A stretch of 64,000 nt of DNA from Flavobacterium johnsoniae (GCF_001879205.1 NZ_MLFK01000007.1:62001-126000), one strand, 5' to 3'; positions 45,244 through 53,826 are shown, numbered from the stretch's first letter. Notes: generated by a model not told the origin, from the sequence alone. Program-made: numbers and translations.

Positions 45244-45277
45244 AATCCCATTCGCAGGCCGAATGGGATTTTTTTTA
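45244..45277 (+). terminator. Intrinsic terminator of the cyclophilin-FKBP gene
   Basis: AATCCCATTCG (45244-45254) pairs with CGAATGGGATT (45260-45270), 11 bp, 5-base loop, followed by T8 to 45277. It starts 35 bp after the stop. Confidence 0.9.
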
Positions 45278-45301
45278 TATTTACTTTAAAAAGTAAAGTA
45301 A

Positions 45302-45601
45302 ATGAAAAACATTTTAATCCTTGCGGGGCTTGCATTCTTGGTGGTTTCCTGCGGAACACAAAAAACGGCTACCGTTGCAGCAGCACCTGTTGAAGCAGTA
45401 AAAACGTCAGCATTAACACCTGAATTAGAAGCAGGTAAAAATTTATATGATAACAATTGTGCAAAATGCCATAAATTGTATGAACCAAAGAGTTTTACAA
45501 AAGAAGAATGGACGCCAATTTTGGTAAAAATGGGTAAAAAGGCTAAGTTGGATGAAACCCAGATGGCATCAATTACAAATTATATCGATTCGCAATTATA
45601 A
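45302..45601 (+). CDS. Lipoprotein c-type cytochrome, small
   Basis: 99 residues with lipobox VVSC (Cys17), a short flexible linker and one haem-c motif CAKCH near residue 57; a Met in the helix KMGKKAKLDETQM may be the sixth ligand. It sits in the periplasm and carries one electron. Single-haem lipid-anchored cytochromes are common in Flavobacterium respiration, but the partner is not known. Terminator at 45625. Confidence 0.85.
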   Translation: MKNILILAGLAFLVVSCGTQKTATVAAAPVEAVKTSALTPELEAGKNLYDNNCAKCHKLYEPKSFTKEEWTPILVKMGKKAKLDETQMASITNYIDSQL

Positions 45602-45624
45602 TTCGGCAGCAAAAAAGCATAAAA

Positions 45625-45657
45625 AAACTGTTCAATATATATTGAACAGTTTTTTTA
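45625..45657 (+). terminator. Intrinsic terminator of the cytochrome gene
   Basis: AAACTGTTCAAT (45625-45636) and ATTGAACAGTTT (45641-45652) form a perfect 12-bp stem with a 4-base loop, then T7. It lies about 24 bp after the stop. Confidence 0.9.
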
Positions 45658-45677
45658 TTTTTCAAATAGATATAAAA

Positions 45678-45703
45678 AAACACCTTCACAGAATGAGGTG
45701 TTT
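45678..45703 (-). terminator. Intrinsic terminator of the GreA/Rnk-like gene
   Basis: AAACACCT (45678-45685) pairs with AGGTGTTT (45695-45702), 8 bp, 9-base loop; on the minus strand a T7 run follows. It lies 8 bp after the gene's stop. Confidence 0.8.
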
Positions 45704-45709
45704 AAAAAG

Positions 45710-46105
45710 TTAGGAATGATGTACAGCCGAATTATCTACTGCTACTATTTTTAAAGTTTTAATGCCCGCCGGCATTTCCCAATCTACTTCGTCATTTTCC
45801 TTAAAACCAATAATAGCAACACTTAAAGGAGCCAGGATTGAAATTTTAGATTGTTTTACGTCAGCAGATGAAGGTAAAACGATTTGTATTTTCATTTGTT
45901 TATTTGCTTTTACATCTTCAATCGTTACTAATGAATTGATTCTGATAACCGAATTGTCCAAATCGCTTTCTTTGCTTATTACTGCGCGGTCTAACTCTTG
46001 CGAAAGCTGATTGGCTTCTTTAGTATTGGTTGAATTTTTACTTTTTGAAATCAATTCTCTTAAAAATTGATAATCTGTTTTACAGAAAGTGGGTGTTGGT
46101 TTCAT
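45710..46105 (-). CDS. GreA/GreB-Rnk-like transcription factor
   Basis: About 131 residues from the start at 46105 (MKPTPTFCKTDYQFLREL); the longer frame to 46195 starts inside the leader. The N-terminal helical hairpin (about residues 5-45) is short. The C-terminal domain (about 55-128) is the GreA/GreB type, with RINSLVTIEDVKANKQM, ISILAPLSVAIIGFKENDEVDWEMPAG. Rnk and Gre relatives bind RNA polymerase in its secondary channel; cleavage activity is uncertain because the acidic N-terminal tip seems reduced. A leader of about 350 nt precedes it. Confidence 0.75.
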   Translation of the reverse strand: MKPTPTFCKTDYQFLRELISKSKNSTNTKEANQLSQELDRAVISKESDLDNSVIRINSLVTIEDVKANKQMKIQIVLPSSADVKQSKISILAPLSVAIIGFKENDEVDWEMPAGIKTLKIVAVDNSAVHHS

Positions 46106-46461
46106 ATCTATATTGAATTTTATTGTTATACTTTTTTTGAATGATTTTTCTTCTTTTATGCTTTGTAAAGCAAGCTGAGGTGCAGCCTGTTTCAAAACAG
46201 GATATGCGTTTAAAAATGTTTAATTTGAAAAACAAAAAAATATCTGATCAAAATCTAATTTTGTCAAATAAATAAATGTTTAAATTGATGTAAATCCTCC
46301 GCCTGAAAGAAGAAATTGAAATAGACGGAGGCCTAATTAATAAAGGCCTTACTATGTGAAATAAATACAGCCGAAAGCGGTCTTCTTCTAAAAGAAAACA
46401 GTAAAGCAGAAACTGTAAATATTGTTATAGTGCTCACAATGAGTAATGTTAATTTGATTTG
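46106..46461 (-). other. Long 5' leader of the GreA/Rnk-like gene
   Basis: The promoter at 46462-46491 would make an untranslated leader of about 350 nt. It can fold: GGCCTTTATTAATTAGGCC (46335-46353) is a small hairpin, CCTCCG and CGGAGG (46297-46302 and 46326-46331) form a stem around a 23-base loop, and CCTGTTTTGAAACAGG (46188-46203) is another. A short frame with a GTG start (34 codons, STITIFTVSALLF..., near 46340-46440) could encode a leader peptide. A role in regulation is inference. Confidence 0.4.
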
Positions 46462-46491
46462 CAAAGATAGGTAAAGTTTTTTAAATGCAAA
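46462..46491 (-). promoter_or_regulatory. Consensus promoter of the GreA/Rnk-like gene
   Basis: On the minus strand TTTG, 18 bases and TATCTTTG, the Bacteroidota -33/-7 pair in textbook spacing. It lies just after the stop of the thioredoxin-like gene (46498) and points toward the GreA/Rnk-like gene 357 bp away. Confidence 0.75.
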
Positions 46492-46497
46492 CAATCT

Positions 46498-47052
46498 TTA
46501 TTTCCATTTAATACTGCAGCCTATACTTGGCTTCTGGATTTCATTCAAAGTTCGGTTGTAAATCAAAGCGTCAATTGCGTTTCTTAAGTCAGTGCCGCTT
46601 AATGGAATTCCGTTTCCAGGCCTCGAGTCGTCTAATTGTCCTCTGTAAAAAAGACGGTCCTGATTATCAAATAAATAAAAATCAGGCGTACAGGCTGCTT
46701 CATAAGCCTTGGCAGTTTCCTGAGTCTCATCAAACAAATAAGGAAAATCAATTTTATGCTGCAAAGCAAAGTCAGTCATTAATTCAGGAGAATCTTCGGG
46801 ATATTTGGCGATATCGTTGCTGGAAATTGCGATTACGCCTAGTCCCTGAACACGATAATCATTAGCAATCATGACAATTTCATTGATTACATGAAGGACA
46901 AAGGGGCAATGATTGCACATAAAAATAACAAGCGTTCCTTTTGATCCCTTTAGATCCTCAAACGAATAGATGTTATTCGAATTTGTGTCTTTTAGATGAA
47001 ATTCTGGAGCGATTGTTCCAAGCGGAATCATATTTGAAGGAGTCCTTGCCAT
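46498..47052 (-). CDS. Thioredoxin-like redoxin with CNHCP motif
   Basis: 184 residues. The active-site segment IFMCNHCPFVLHVINEI near residue 44 has two redox Cys (CxxC) in a form characteristic of the 'thioredoxin family protein' (AhpC/TSA or redoxin) group. Other conserved pieces are APEFHLKDTNSNN, VIAISSNDIAKYPEDSPE, and CTPDFYLFD with the cis-Pro. No signal peptide, so probably cytosolic; reaction partner unknown. It lies in a hydrolase-rich region and is followed by the promoter of the next gene. Confidence 0.83.
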   Translation of the reverse strand: MARTPSNMIPLGTIAPEFHLKDTNSNNIYSFEDLKGSKGTLVIFMCNHCPFVLHVINEIVMIANDYRVQGLGVIAISSNDIAKYPEDSPELMTDFALQHKIDFPYLFDETQETAKAYEAACTPDFYLFDNQDRLFYRGQLDDSRPGNGIPLSGTDLRNAIDALIYNRTLNEIQKPSIGCSIKWK

Positions 47053-47148
47053 TTTTTTATAGAAAATTAATTCTCAAAAATAGCTTTAAAATTCTGTAAA
47101 TGAAAGAGTGTAGGAAGAAATGTTTTTCTAGGCTGCGACTATTTTTTT

Positions 47149-47220
47149 GCTGCAGATTACACAAATAAAAAATGATTCTAAAAAATTAAAAAACGATTTT
47201 TATTCTGCGTAATCTGTAGC
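47149..47220. repeat. Inverted repeat of the CAGATTAC type
   Basis: GCTGCAGATTACACAAATAA (from 47149) pairs imperfectly with TTATTCTGCGTAATCTGTAGC (ending 47220), arms of about 25 bp, A/T-rich centre. It lies just past the stop of the haloperoxidase-like gene (47231, minus strand), so it may act as a terminator. Confidence 0.65.
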
Positions 47221-47230
47221 TAAAGCTTCT

Positions 47231-48124
47231 TTATGAATTCAAAAATTCAAGCAGATCTCTATTTAATTTGTCTTTTTCGGTGTAAAATAATCCGTGTGGA
47301 GCACCTTCGTAGACAATGAAAGTGTTGTTTTCTATTGCTTTGGCTGTTTTTTCTGAGCTTACTTCAATTGGAACATTTTTGTCGTCGTTTCCATGAATTA
47401 TCAATGTTGGAACTTTGATAGTATGAAGTTCATCTCTAAAATCAGTTGTGTTTAAAGATTCTGCACATTGTAATGTGGCTCTTGGTGAAGCCGCAGCACA
47501 TAAATTCCTGTAATATTCAAGCAAAGGTGTGCTTAAGGGTTTATTGATAATATTGACACCAAAAAATATTTTGCCAAAATTATCCAGAAAGCCAATTCTG
47601 TCTTCGTTTATGGAGGCAGCTGTTGCATCACTTTTTTCTTTTGGACGTCCTTCAGGATTATCATCAGTTTTTAATAAAAATGGAATAATGGAGGAAATTA
47701 AAGCCGCTTTGGCAACGCCTTTTCCATGATGTCTGCTAAAGTAACGAACTACCTCTCCGCCACCCATTGAAAAGCCAACCAAAGTCACATTTTCTAATTG
47801 AAGCTGTTCTATAATTTCGCTTAAGTCATCAGTTAAAGTGTCATAATCGTATCCATCCCAAGGTTGAGACGATTTACCAAAACCACGACGGTCATAGGCA
47901 ATTACTCTATAATTATTTTTAACCAAAAATTCAATCTGATATTCCCACATTTCATTAGAAAGCGGCCATCCATGAATTAAAATAACGGGTTTTCCTTTTC
48001 CGTAATCCTTAACGTAGAGTTTTACGTTTTTGGCTGTTTCGATATACTTATCAGTGTTTAATTGATGAATATCAAAATCTAAATCTCTTAGAGACGGATT
48101 GGTATTAATTATACTATTTTCCAT
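47231..48124 (-). CDS. Alpha/beta hydrolase of the non-haem haloperoxidase-like group
   Basis: 297 residues, no signal peptide. Visible are the HGWPLSNEMW oxyanion region (about residue 51), YDRRGFGKSSQPWDGYDYDTL (about 74-94), the nucleophile GFSMGGGEVVRY (Ser near residue 119), an Asp in IIHGNDDKNVP (about 247) and the His of GAPHGLF (about 277). The family includes cofactor-free chloroperoxidases and esterases; the natural substrate is unknown. Alone on the minus strand. Confidence 0.85.
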   Translation of the reverse strand: MENSIINTNPSLRDLDFDIHQLNTDKYIETAKNVKLYVKDYGKGKPVILIHGWPLSNEMWEYQIEFLVKNNYRVIAYDRRGFGKSSQPWDGYDYDTLTDDLSEIIEQLQLENVTLVGFSMGGGEVVRYFSRHHGKGVAKAALISSIIPFLLKTDDNPEGRPKEKSDATAASINEDRIGFLDNFGKIFFGVNIINKPLSTPLLEYYRNLCAAASPRATLQCAESLNTTDFRDELHTIKVPTLIIHGNDDKNVPIEVSSEKTAKAIENNTFIVYEGAPHGLFYTEKDKLNRDLLEFLNS

Positions 48125-48205
48125 TTTTATATTTTTTTCTAATTAGTTACTATGACCTGTTCAGTAAAATTAAAACGAGAGTATAAAAATGGGTTATAGA
48201 ATTAG

Positions 48206-48234
48206 TTGTATTAATTACAAAATTAATAGGTTTG
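48206..48234 (+). promoter_or_regulatory. csaA promoter
   Basis: TTG (48206-48208), 18 bases, TAGGTTTG (48227-48234; TAnnTTTG), then the ATG at 48255, 20 bp downstream. The spacing is close to the Bacteroidota consensus. Confidence 0.6.
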
Positions 48235-48254
48235 TAAATAAACAATTTTTTAAA

Positions 48255-48590
48255 ATGGATTTAACCTGGAACGAATTTGAAAGAACAGATATGCGAATTG
48301 GAACTATCATTGAAGTAAATGATTTTCCTGAAGCGAGAAAGCCTGCATTTCAACTTACCATAGATTTTGGTGCTGAAATTGGTATCAGAAAATCATCGGC
48401 ACAAATTACAAAACGCTACCAAAAAGAAGATTTAGTAAACCGTCAAATTGTGGCGGTTGTTAATTTCCCAAGAAAACAAATTGGAAAATTCATGAGTGAA
48501 TGTCTTGTACTGGGCGCTGTAGGCGAGGAGGGAGATGTAATATTGCTGGCTCCCGATTTTAAAATAGAAAATGGACTTAGGATTGGGTAG
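48255..48590 (+). CDS. csaA: CsaA-like tRNA-binding protein
   Basis: About 111 residues from the ATG at 48255 (MDLTWNEFERTDMRIGTI); the longer frame to 48189 overlaps the promoter. The fold is a single EMAP-II/tRNA-binding OB domain with DMRIGTIIEVNDFPEARKPAFQL, SAQITKRY and NFPRKQIGKFMSECLVLG. CsaA is reported to act as a small dimeric chaperone-like RNA-binding protein. Its stop faces the RBBP9-like gene across a repeat of the ACTGAAAACTG family. Confidence 0.85.
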   Translation: MDLTWNEFERTDMRIGTIIEVNDFPEARKPAFQLTIDFGAEIGIRKSSAQITKRYQKEDLVNRQIVAVVNFPRKQIGKFMSECLVLGAVGEEGDVILLAPDFKIENGLRIG

Positions 48591-48599
48591 TTTTTTTTA

Positions 48600-48686
48600 G
48601 TTTTCAGTCTCAGTTTTCAGTCTCAATCTTCAGGGGAAATAAGGCGGCAGCTGCGACTGAAAACTGCGACTGCGACTGAAAACTAA
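48600..48686. repeat. ACTGAAAACTG-family repeat between convergent genes
   Basis: GTTTTCAGTCTCAGTTTTCA (left, from about 48600) faces ACTGAAAACTGCGACTGCGA-CTGAAAACT (right, to 48684), with a core of GGGGAAATAAGGCGGCAGC. The words are the same as at 39259 and 53781. It lies exactly between the convergent ends of csaA and the RBBP9-like gene, and could serve as a two-way terminator. Confidence 0.75.
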
Positions 48687-49228
48687 GAAGTTTTTTTGAT
48701 CAACTGCTTCAAGATGGCTTGTCCTTCTTCCCAATATTTTAAATCAGAGTCAGAGTTGATATGTCCTTGCTGGCCAACGTTTACGAAATCGCTTCCCCAC
48801 TGTTCTGCGAAATATTTTTTTCTTTCGAATGAAGCATAAGGATCGTTTTCGCTTGCTACAACTATTGATGGGAATGGCAGTTTGTAAATAGGCATTGGTG
48901 AAAAGTTTCTGATTATCTCCGGGGTATGCTGTGGTGAATCTACATCAGCAGGAGCCACAAGTAAAGCGCCAATAATGTTTTTATTACTGTTTGTCGCAGC
49001 CCAATGCAAAACTAATGAAACAGCTAAACTGTGGGCTACTAATATTGTTGGTTTGTCTAATCTAGAGGCTTCTTCGTTTAAACGAGCGATCCAGTCTTCT
49101 CGAACAGGCTCGTCCCAATTGTCCTGAACTAAACGAATAGAATTTTCGAATTTTTCATGCCAAAAGGTCTGCCAGTGTTTTTCGCCGGAATTTCCTAATC
49201 CGGGTAAAATTAAAAGTTGAGTTTCCAT
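48683..49228 (-). CDS. RBBP9/YdeN-type serine hydrolase
   Basis: 181 residues. The compact alpha/beta hydrolase fold is shown by METQLLILPGLGNSGEKHWQ, the nucleophile VAHSLAVSLVLHWAA (Ser near residue 68), an Asp after VVASENDPYAS and the His of GQQGHINSDS near residue 155. Members are small cytosolic serine hydrolases of unknown role. It lies 23 bp downstream of another alpha/beta hydrolase gene, probably an operon. Confidence 0.85.
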   Translation of the reverse strand: METQLLILPGLGNSGEKHWQTFWHEKFENSIRLVQDNWDEPVREDWIARLNEEASRLDKPTILVAHSLAVSLVLHWAATNSNKNIIGALLVAPADVDSPQHTPEIIRNFSPMPIYKLPFPSIVVASENDPYASFERKKYFAEQWGSDFVNVGQQGHINSDSDLKYWEEGQAILKQLIKKTS

Positions 49229-49251
49229 TGCCGTGGATTTATATTTAGTGA

Positions 49252-50076
49252 TTATTTTTTAGCTTCTTTAATAATTCTGTTGACTTCATTAACTAAAAGA
49301 GGAAAACCCGGTTCAGTCATTCCGTGGCCATAACCGTCTAGTTCGTAAAGTTTAGTTTGTTTGTGTCCAACCAATTTCATCATTCTGGCCATATAGGCGT
49401 TTTCTTCATAACGTCCCAGCATTTCTAGTTCGCGATCTCCTGTAATCAATAAAAGAGGCGGAGCATCGGCTCGAACGTGGTATAAGGGTGCGAAATTGTC
49501 AATTGTAGGCTGTTTTTCAGGAATTCCGTTTTCTCTTCTAATTTCAAAATGCGTAATACACTGCCCGCTAAACGGAATAAGTCCCGCAATTTTATTAGCA
49601 TCGATGCCTTCTTTTTGAAGATATTTTTTGTCTAAACCAATCATCGAAGCCAAATATCCTCCGGCAGAATGACCTGAAACAAAAATTAGAGAAGAATCTC
49701 CTCCATAATTCCCGATATTTTTAAAGGCCCAGCTCACGGCTGCAGCGGCATCGTCAATGGCTTTTTCGGCTTTTGCTTTTGGAGATAATCTATAGTTAAC
49801 ACCAATAATGGCAAAGCCTTTATTTTTTAATGCTTCCGGAATTTCTTTGCTGCCACCTGTTAATCCGCCGCCATGAAACCAGACAATTGTGGCAAAAGTT
49901 TTAGCGTTTTTTGGGTAATAAATATCTAAAACGCATCTTTCGTTAATATAACTATCTGATTTGTTTGTTGCTGTATTGTAATATTGAATGTTCGATTTTG
50001 TTTCGTAATCTAATTTTTGGGCAAATGATGTAACTCCAATAAAAAGGAAACTGAGTAATAATAATATTTTTTTCAT
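49252..50076 (-). CDS. Secreted alpha/beta hydrolase of the HGGG (HSL/acetylesterase) type
   Basis: About 274 residues from the start at 50076 (MKKILLLLSFLFIGVTSFAQ, a signal peptide); the longer frame to 50118 was not preferred. Oxyanion motif VWFHGGGLTGGSK (about 67-79), nucleophile SGHSAGGYLASM (Ser near 136), Asp near LLLITGDRELE (about 220), His in GYGHGM (about 253). It may hydrolyse short-chain esters; the substrate is unknown. Upstream of the RBBP9-like gene by 23 bp. Confidence 0.85.
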   Translation of the reverse strand: MKKILLLLSFLFIGVTSFAQKLDYETKSNIQYYNTATNKSDSYINERCVLDIYYPKNAKTFATIVWFHGGGLTGGSKEIPEALKNKGFAIIGVNYRLSPKAKAEKAIDDAAAAVSWAFKNIGNYGGDSSLIFVSGHSAGGYLASMIGLDKKYLQKEGIDANKIAGLIPFSGQCITHFEIRRENGIPEKQPTIDNFAPLYHVRADAPPLLLITGDRELEMLGRYEENAYMARMMKLVGHKQTKLYELDGYGHGMTEPGFPLLVNEVNRIIKEAKK

Positions 50077-50178
50077 TTTAAAAAAACTTGAATTGATTAT
50101 GCGAAGATTCGAGGCCATATTCCAAATCTTCTAAAAGATAAAATCTGCAATCTAAAATAATAAATATATGTATAAAAA

Positions 50179-50207
50179 AAGTCCAAAATGCGGGACATAT
50201 TGGACTT
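50179..50207 (-). terminator. Intrinsic terminator of the PUR-like gene
   Basis: AAGTCCAA (50179-50186) pairs with TTGGACTT (50200-50207), 8 bp, 13-base loop; a T7 run follows on the minus strand. It lies about 27 bp beyond the stop codon. Confidence 0.8.
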
Positions 50208-50233
50208 GTACTTTAAAAAAAAGTTATATTGGA

Positions 50234-50617
50234 CTAAATATCATCAAAATCAATATCAGTAAAGCTTGTTCTTTGTGTTTCAGCTTTATCAGAACTGTAT
50301 TCTTTTTTGAAATCTTTTTGGTGTCTTTCAGAGATTACTTCTTCGCCTTTGTGGTTTAAAACGTATGAAGTCATTTCTTCTAGTATTTCAGCAAAAGCAC
50401 TAAAATCTTCTTTGTATAAATAAATTTTGTGTTTTTTAAAATGAAAAGAACCATCTTCTTCAGTAAATTTTTTACTTTCGGTAATCGTGATATAATAATC
50501 GTCAGCTTTAGTAGCTCTCACATCAAAGAAATAAGTTCTTCTTCCCGCTCGTAATACTTTAGAAAAAATCTCTTCTTTTTCTAACATGTCATTTTCTCTC
50601 ATAATACGTTCTATCAT
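50234..50617 (-). CDS. PUR-alpha-like nucleic-acid-binding protein (DUF3276)
   Basis: 127 residues, starting MIERIMRENDMLEKEEIFSK. The segment SKVLRAGRRTYFFDVRATKADDYYITITESKKF is one PUR repeat, with RRTYFFDV as its core; the C-terminal tail is acidic (ISERHQKDFKKEYSS...FDDI). Bacterial PUR domains such as BpuR of Borrelia bind DNA and RNA. It follows the ABC exporter gene in the other order (53 bp downstream of it), so they may share a transcript. Confidence 0.85.
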   Translation of the reverse strand: MIERIMRENDMLEKEEIFSKVLRAGRRTYFFDVRATKADDYYITITESKKFTEEDGSFHFKKHKIYLYKEDFSAFAEILEEMTSYVLNHKGEEVISERHQKDFKKEYSSDKAETQRTSFTDIDFDDI

Positions 50618-50670
50618 TTTTGGAATTAATAGTACTCAAAAATCATAAAAAATTATCTATTACGCAACAA

Positions 50671-52449
50671 TTAAAGTAATTCTTTTTCCGAAAGTTGTTT
50701 TAAATATAACGATGCATAATAGCCTTCTTGATTTATTAATTGATTATGAGAGCCTTGTTGAATGATCCTGCCATCTTCAAGAATGATAATTTTGTCGGCA
50801 TTTTTAGCAGATGAAACCCGATGACTGACAATTATTGTAGTTTTATCTTTACAAATTTCAAATAGATTATGTAAGATAGTTTCTTCGGTTTCGGTATCAA
50901 CGGCAGATAAACAATCGTCAAAAAGTAAAATGGCCGGATTTTTTATAATTGCCCTCGCAATAGATACACGCTGCTTTTGTCCGCCCGAAAGTGTAATACC
51001 TCTTTCGCCCAAAACAGTATCGTATTGCTTGTTAAATGCTGCAATATTATCATGAACTACCGCATTTTTTGCTGCATCTATTACTTCTTCATCGGTTGCA
51101 TTTTGATTGCCAAATTTGATATTGTTTTTAATGGTATCCGAAAAAAGGAAAGCATCCTGAGGCACAATCCCAATATTGTTTCTAAGATCATTTAAGTTCA
51201 AAGTACTGATCTCATTTCCGTCAATTGTAATCTGTCCTTCTGTAACATCATATAAACGGGAAATCAAAGATAATATTGTCGACTTTCCAGAACCTGTTTT
51301 GCCTAAAATAGCCAGTGTTTCTCCTTTTTTTACTGTAAATGAAACATTTTTCAAAGCCTCGATATTGGTATCTTCATAAGTATAGCTCACGTTTTCAAAA
51401 GAAATTGAACCCTGGATGTCTGAAGGATTTGGGTTGTTGTTTTTAATTTCGGGCTCAATTTTTAAAAATTCATTTAAACGTTTTTGCGAAGCTTCTGCTT
51501 CCTGAACCATTGATGAAACCCATCCAAGTGAAGCAACCGGCCAGGTTAACATATTGACATATAAAATGAATTCGGCTATAGTTCCAATATTCGGAATCGT
51601 ACCGTTAATGTACATGACACCTCCAAAATAAATAACAACTAAATTACTGATTCCGATAAGTGCGATCATTAAAGGGCCAAACAGAGATTGTACTTTTGCT
51701 AAATCTAAACTCTTGCGTTTGCTTTCGTCTGCAAGGTTTACCATATTATTTTGATGTTGATTTTCTAATGAATATGCTTTTATGACTCTTATTCCTGAAA
51801 ATATTTCCTGGGTAAAACTTGAAACTTTAGATAAATACTGTTGAAAAGTGGTGCTTCGCTTGTTGATTTCTGAACTTAGTTTAAAAATACAATACGATAA
51901 AATAGGCAGCGGAAGAATTGTATATAAAGTAAGCAAAGGCGAAACATTATACATATATAGTATAACGATCGCAAAACGAATGAATGTATTTATGGTATAC
52001 ATAACAGCCGGCCCCACATACATACGAACTTTAGAAACGTCTTCGCTAATTCGGTTCATTAAATCTCCGGTGCGGTTTTGTTTATAGAAGTTTTGAGAAA
52101 GATTTTCATATTGTTTAAAAACTTCATTTTTTAAATCAAACTCAATATGGCGCGACATTACAATTAAAGTCTGGCGCATTAAAAAAGTTAAAAACCCCGC
52201 AACAATAGTTGTTGCAATGATTAACAGTACGTTATGGATTAAATCCTGACGGTAAGAATCAATTACAGCTTGTTTTGTCTGTTCAGCGGCAGGTAATTTA
52301 TCAAACGTTTCTATCGCATTTAACGACTTGCTGATTAGCTTAGGAGTAAATAAAGAAAATATTTGTGCGATTATGGTGATTAAAATTCCGAGTGAAAAAC
52401 TATATTTATATTTAATAAAATATTTGTTTAAATAGCTTAATTCTTTCAT
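50671..52449 (-). CDS. ABC-type exporter, fused permease and ATPase
   Basis: 592 residues. Six membrane helices in the N-terminal 330 residues form the type I exporter domain; the ATPase follows with Walker A (LAILGKTGSGKST), signature ITLSGGQKQR, Walker B (AILLFDDCLSA) and the H-loop IVSHRV. This is the half-transporter of the lipid/multidrug exporter type and works as a dimer. Substrate unknown. The gene starts 205 bp from a divergent dehydrogenase gene. Confidence 0.93.
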   Translation of the reverse strand: MKELSYLNKYFIKYKYSFSLGILITIIAQIFSLFTPKLISKSLNAIETFDKLPAAEQTKQAVIDSYRQDLIHNVLLIIATTIVAGFLTFLMRQTLIVMSRHIEFDLKNEVFKQYENLSQNFYKQNRTGDLMNRISEDVSKVRMYVGPAVMYTINTFIRFAIVILYMYNVSPLLTLYTILPLPILSYCIFKLSSEINKRSTTFQQYLSKVSSFTQEIFSGIRVIKAYSLENQHQNNMVNLADESKRKSLDLAKVQSLFGPLMIALIGISNLVVIYFGGVMYINGTIPNIGTIAEFILYVNMLTWPVASLGWVSSMVQEAEASQKRLNEFLKIEPEIKNNNPNPSDIQGSISFENVSYTYEDTNIEALKNVSFTVKKGETLAILGKTGSGKSTILSLISRLYDVTEGQITIDGNEISTLNLNDLRNNIGIVPQDAFLFSDTIKNNIKFGNQNATDEEVIDAAKNAVVHDNIAAFNKQYDTVLGERGITLSGGQKQRVSIARAIIKNPAILLFDDCLSAVDTETEETILHNLFEICKDKTTIIVSHRVSSAKNADKIIILEDGRIIQQGSHNQLINQEGYYASLYLKQLSEKELL

Positions 52450-52595
52450 TTTTTTAAGAGATTCAATATTAGATTGATTTAAATTTGTGAATTATTCTTA
52501 ATTAAAAGTATAATAAATTACAATTTAATCAAAATAAAAATATTGTATAATTGTTATTTTATAGATAAAAAATTAGCACAAGTGTATTTTTTGTT

Positions 52596-52603
52596 TATGT
52601 TTG
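52596..52603 (+). promoter_or_regulatory. -7 promoter element of the amino-acid dehydrogenase
   Basis: TATGTTTG matches TAnnTTTG, 50 bp before the ATG. The -33 region lacks a clear TTG. Confidence 0.45.
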
Positions 52604-52653
52604 AGATGTCTTTTTGACAAATTCATAATTTTAAACAACTAAATAGTAACGCT

Positions 52654-53763
52654 ATGGATGCAACTTTCGCAACTGGAAAGGAACTTCAAAAAATGGATCC
52701 TGTTTTTGGTCAATTATCTTTTGACGATCACGAACAAATTGTATTTTGCAATGACAAAGATACAGGTTTAAAAGCAATTATTGGTATTCATAACTCAGTT
52801 ATGGGACCAGCTTTAGGAGGTACTAGAATGTGGAATTATAATACCGAGTGGGAAGCGTTAAACGATGTTTTACGTCTTTCTAGAGGTATGACTTATAAAT
52901 CAGCTATTACCGGTTTGAATATTGGCGGCGGTAAAGCAGTAATTATTGGGGATTCAAAAACACAAAAAACGCCTGAATTAATGCGTAAGTTTGGTGAGTT
53001 TGTTCACTCTTTAAGCGGTAGATACATTACAGCCGAAGATGTTGGAATGGAAACAAAAGACATGGATACTGTAAGAGATGTAACGCCTTATGTTACAGGA
53101 ATCTCTGAAGAGAGAGGCGGTTCTGGAAATCCTTCTCCTATTACGGCTTACGGTGTTTATTTAGGAATGAAAGCAGCTGCTAAAAGTCAGTTTGGTTCTG
53201 ATGTTTTAGATGGTAAAAAAGTATTGGTTCAGGGAATTGGACACGTGGGTGAAACTTTAGTTGAATATTTAACTAAAGAAGGAGCGCAGGTAACTATTAC
53301 TGATATTAACGAAGAAAAATTATACCAGGTTGCTTCAAAATATAATGCGACAATTTATACTGGTGAAGATTTATACACTGCAGATGTTGATATCTACGCA
53401 CCATGTGCAATGGGAGCAACAATTAATGACGATACAGTAAATAAAATTAAAGCTAAAGTTATTGCAGGTGCTGCAAACAACCAATTAGCTGATGAGAATG
53501 TTCACGGTGCAAGATTGCAGGAAAGAGGAATTTTATATGCTCCGGATTTCTTAATCAACGCTGGTGGAATCATCAATGTTTATGCTGAATTAGAGCATTA
53601 TGGAAAAGCTGAAATAATGGCTAAAACCGAAAATATCTACAACACAACATTAGAAATTATCGATTGCGCTGTGAAAAACGGAATAACTACTCATAAAGCG
53701 GCGCTTACAATTGCTCAAAATCGTATCGATGCGAGAAAAATTGAAAACGCAGCTAAAAAGTAA
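52654..53763 (+). CDS. Leucine/valine-type amino-acid dehydrogenase (Glu/Leu/Phe/Val family)
   Basis: 369 residues. It interconverts an amino acid and its 2-oxo acid with NAD+. Visible are the substrate-binding GPALGGTRMWNYNTEWEAL, the catalytic Lys in NIGGGKAVIIGD (near residue 92), the NAD-binding VLVQGIGHVGETLVEYL (about residue 190) and GAANNQL, which fit leucine dehydrogenase better than glutamate dehydrogenase because the protein is short (about 365 versus 420 residues). It is divergent from the ABC exporter and followed by a strong terminator. Confidence 0.9.
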   Translation: MDATFATGKELQKMDPVFGQLSFDDHEQIVFCNDKDTGLKAIIGIHNSVMGPALGGTRMWNYNTEWEALNDVLRLSRGMTYKSAITGLNIGGGKAVIIGDSKTQKTPELMRKFGEFVHSLSGRYITAEDVGMETKDMDTVRDVTPYVTGISEERGGSGNPSPITAYGVYLGMKAAAKSQFGSDVLDGKKVLVQGIGHVGETLVEYLTKEGAQVTITDINEEKLYQVASKYNATIYTGEDLYTADVDIYAPCAMGATINDDTVNKIKAKVIAGAANNQLADENVHGARLQERGILYAPDFLINAGGIINVYAELEHYGKAEIMAKTENIYNTTLEIIDCAVKNGITTHKAALTIAQNRIDARKIENAAKK

Positions 53764-53785
53764 TTTTTTTATAGTTTATAGTCTC

Positions 53786-53826
53786 AGTCTCAGTTTTCAG
53801 GTATTTGGAAACTGAGACTTTTTTTT
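53786..53826 (+). terminator. Intrinsic terminator of the dehydrogenase gene
   Basis: AGTCTCAGTTTTC (53786-53798) pairs with GAAACTGAGACT (53808-53819) with one bulged T; T8 follows. It is built from ACTGAAAACTG-family repeat sequence. Confidence 0.85.
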
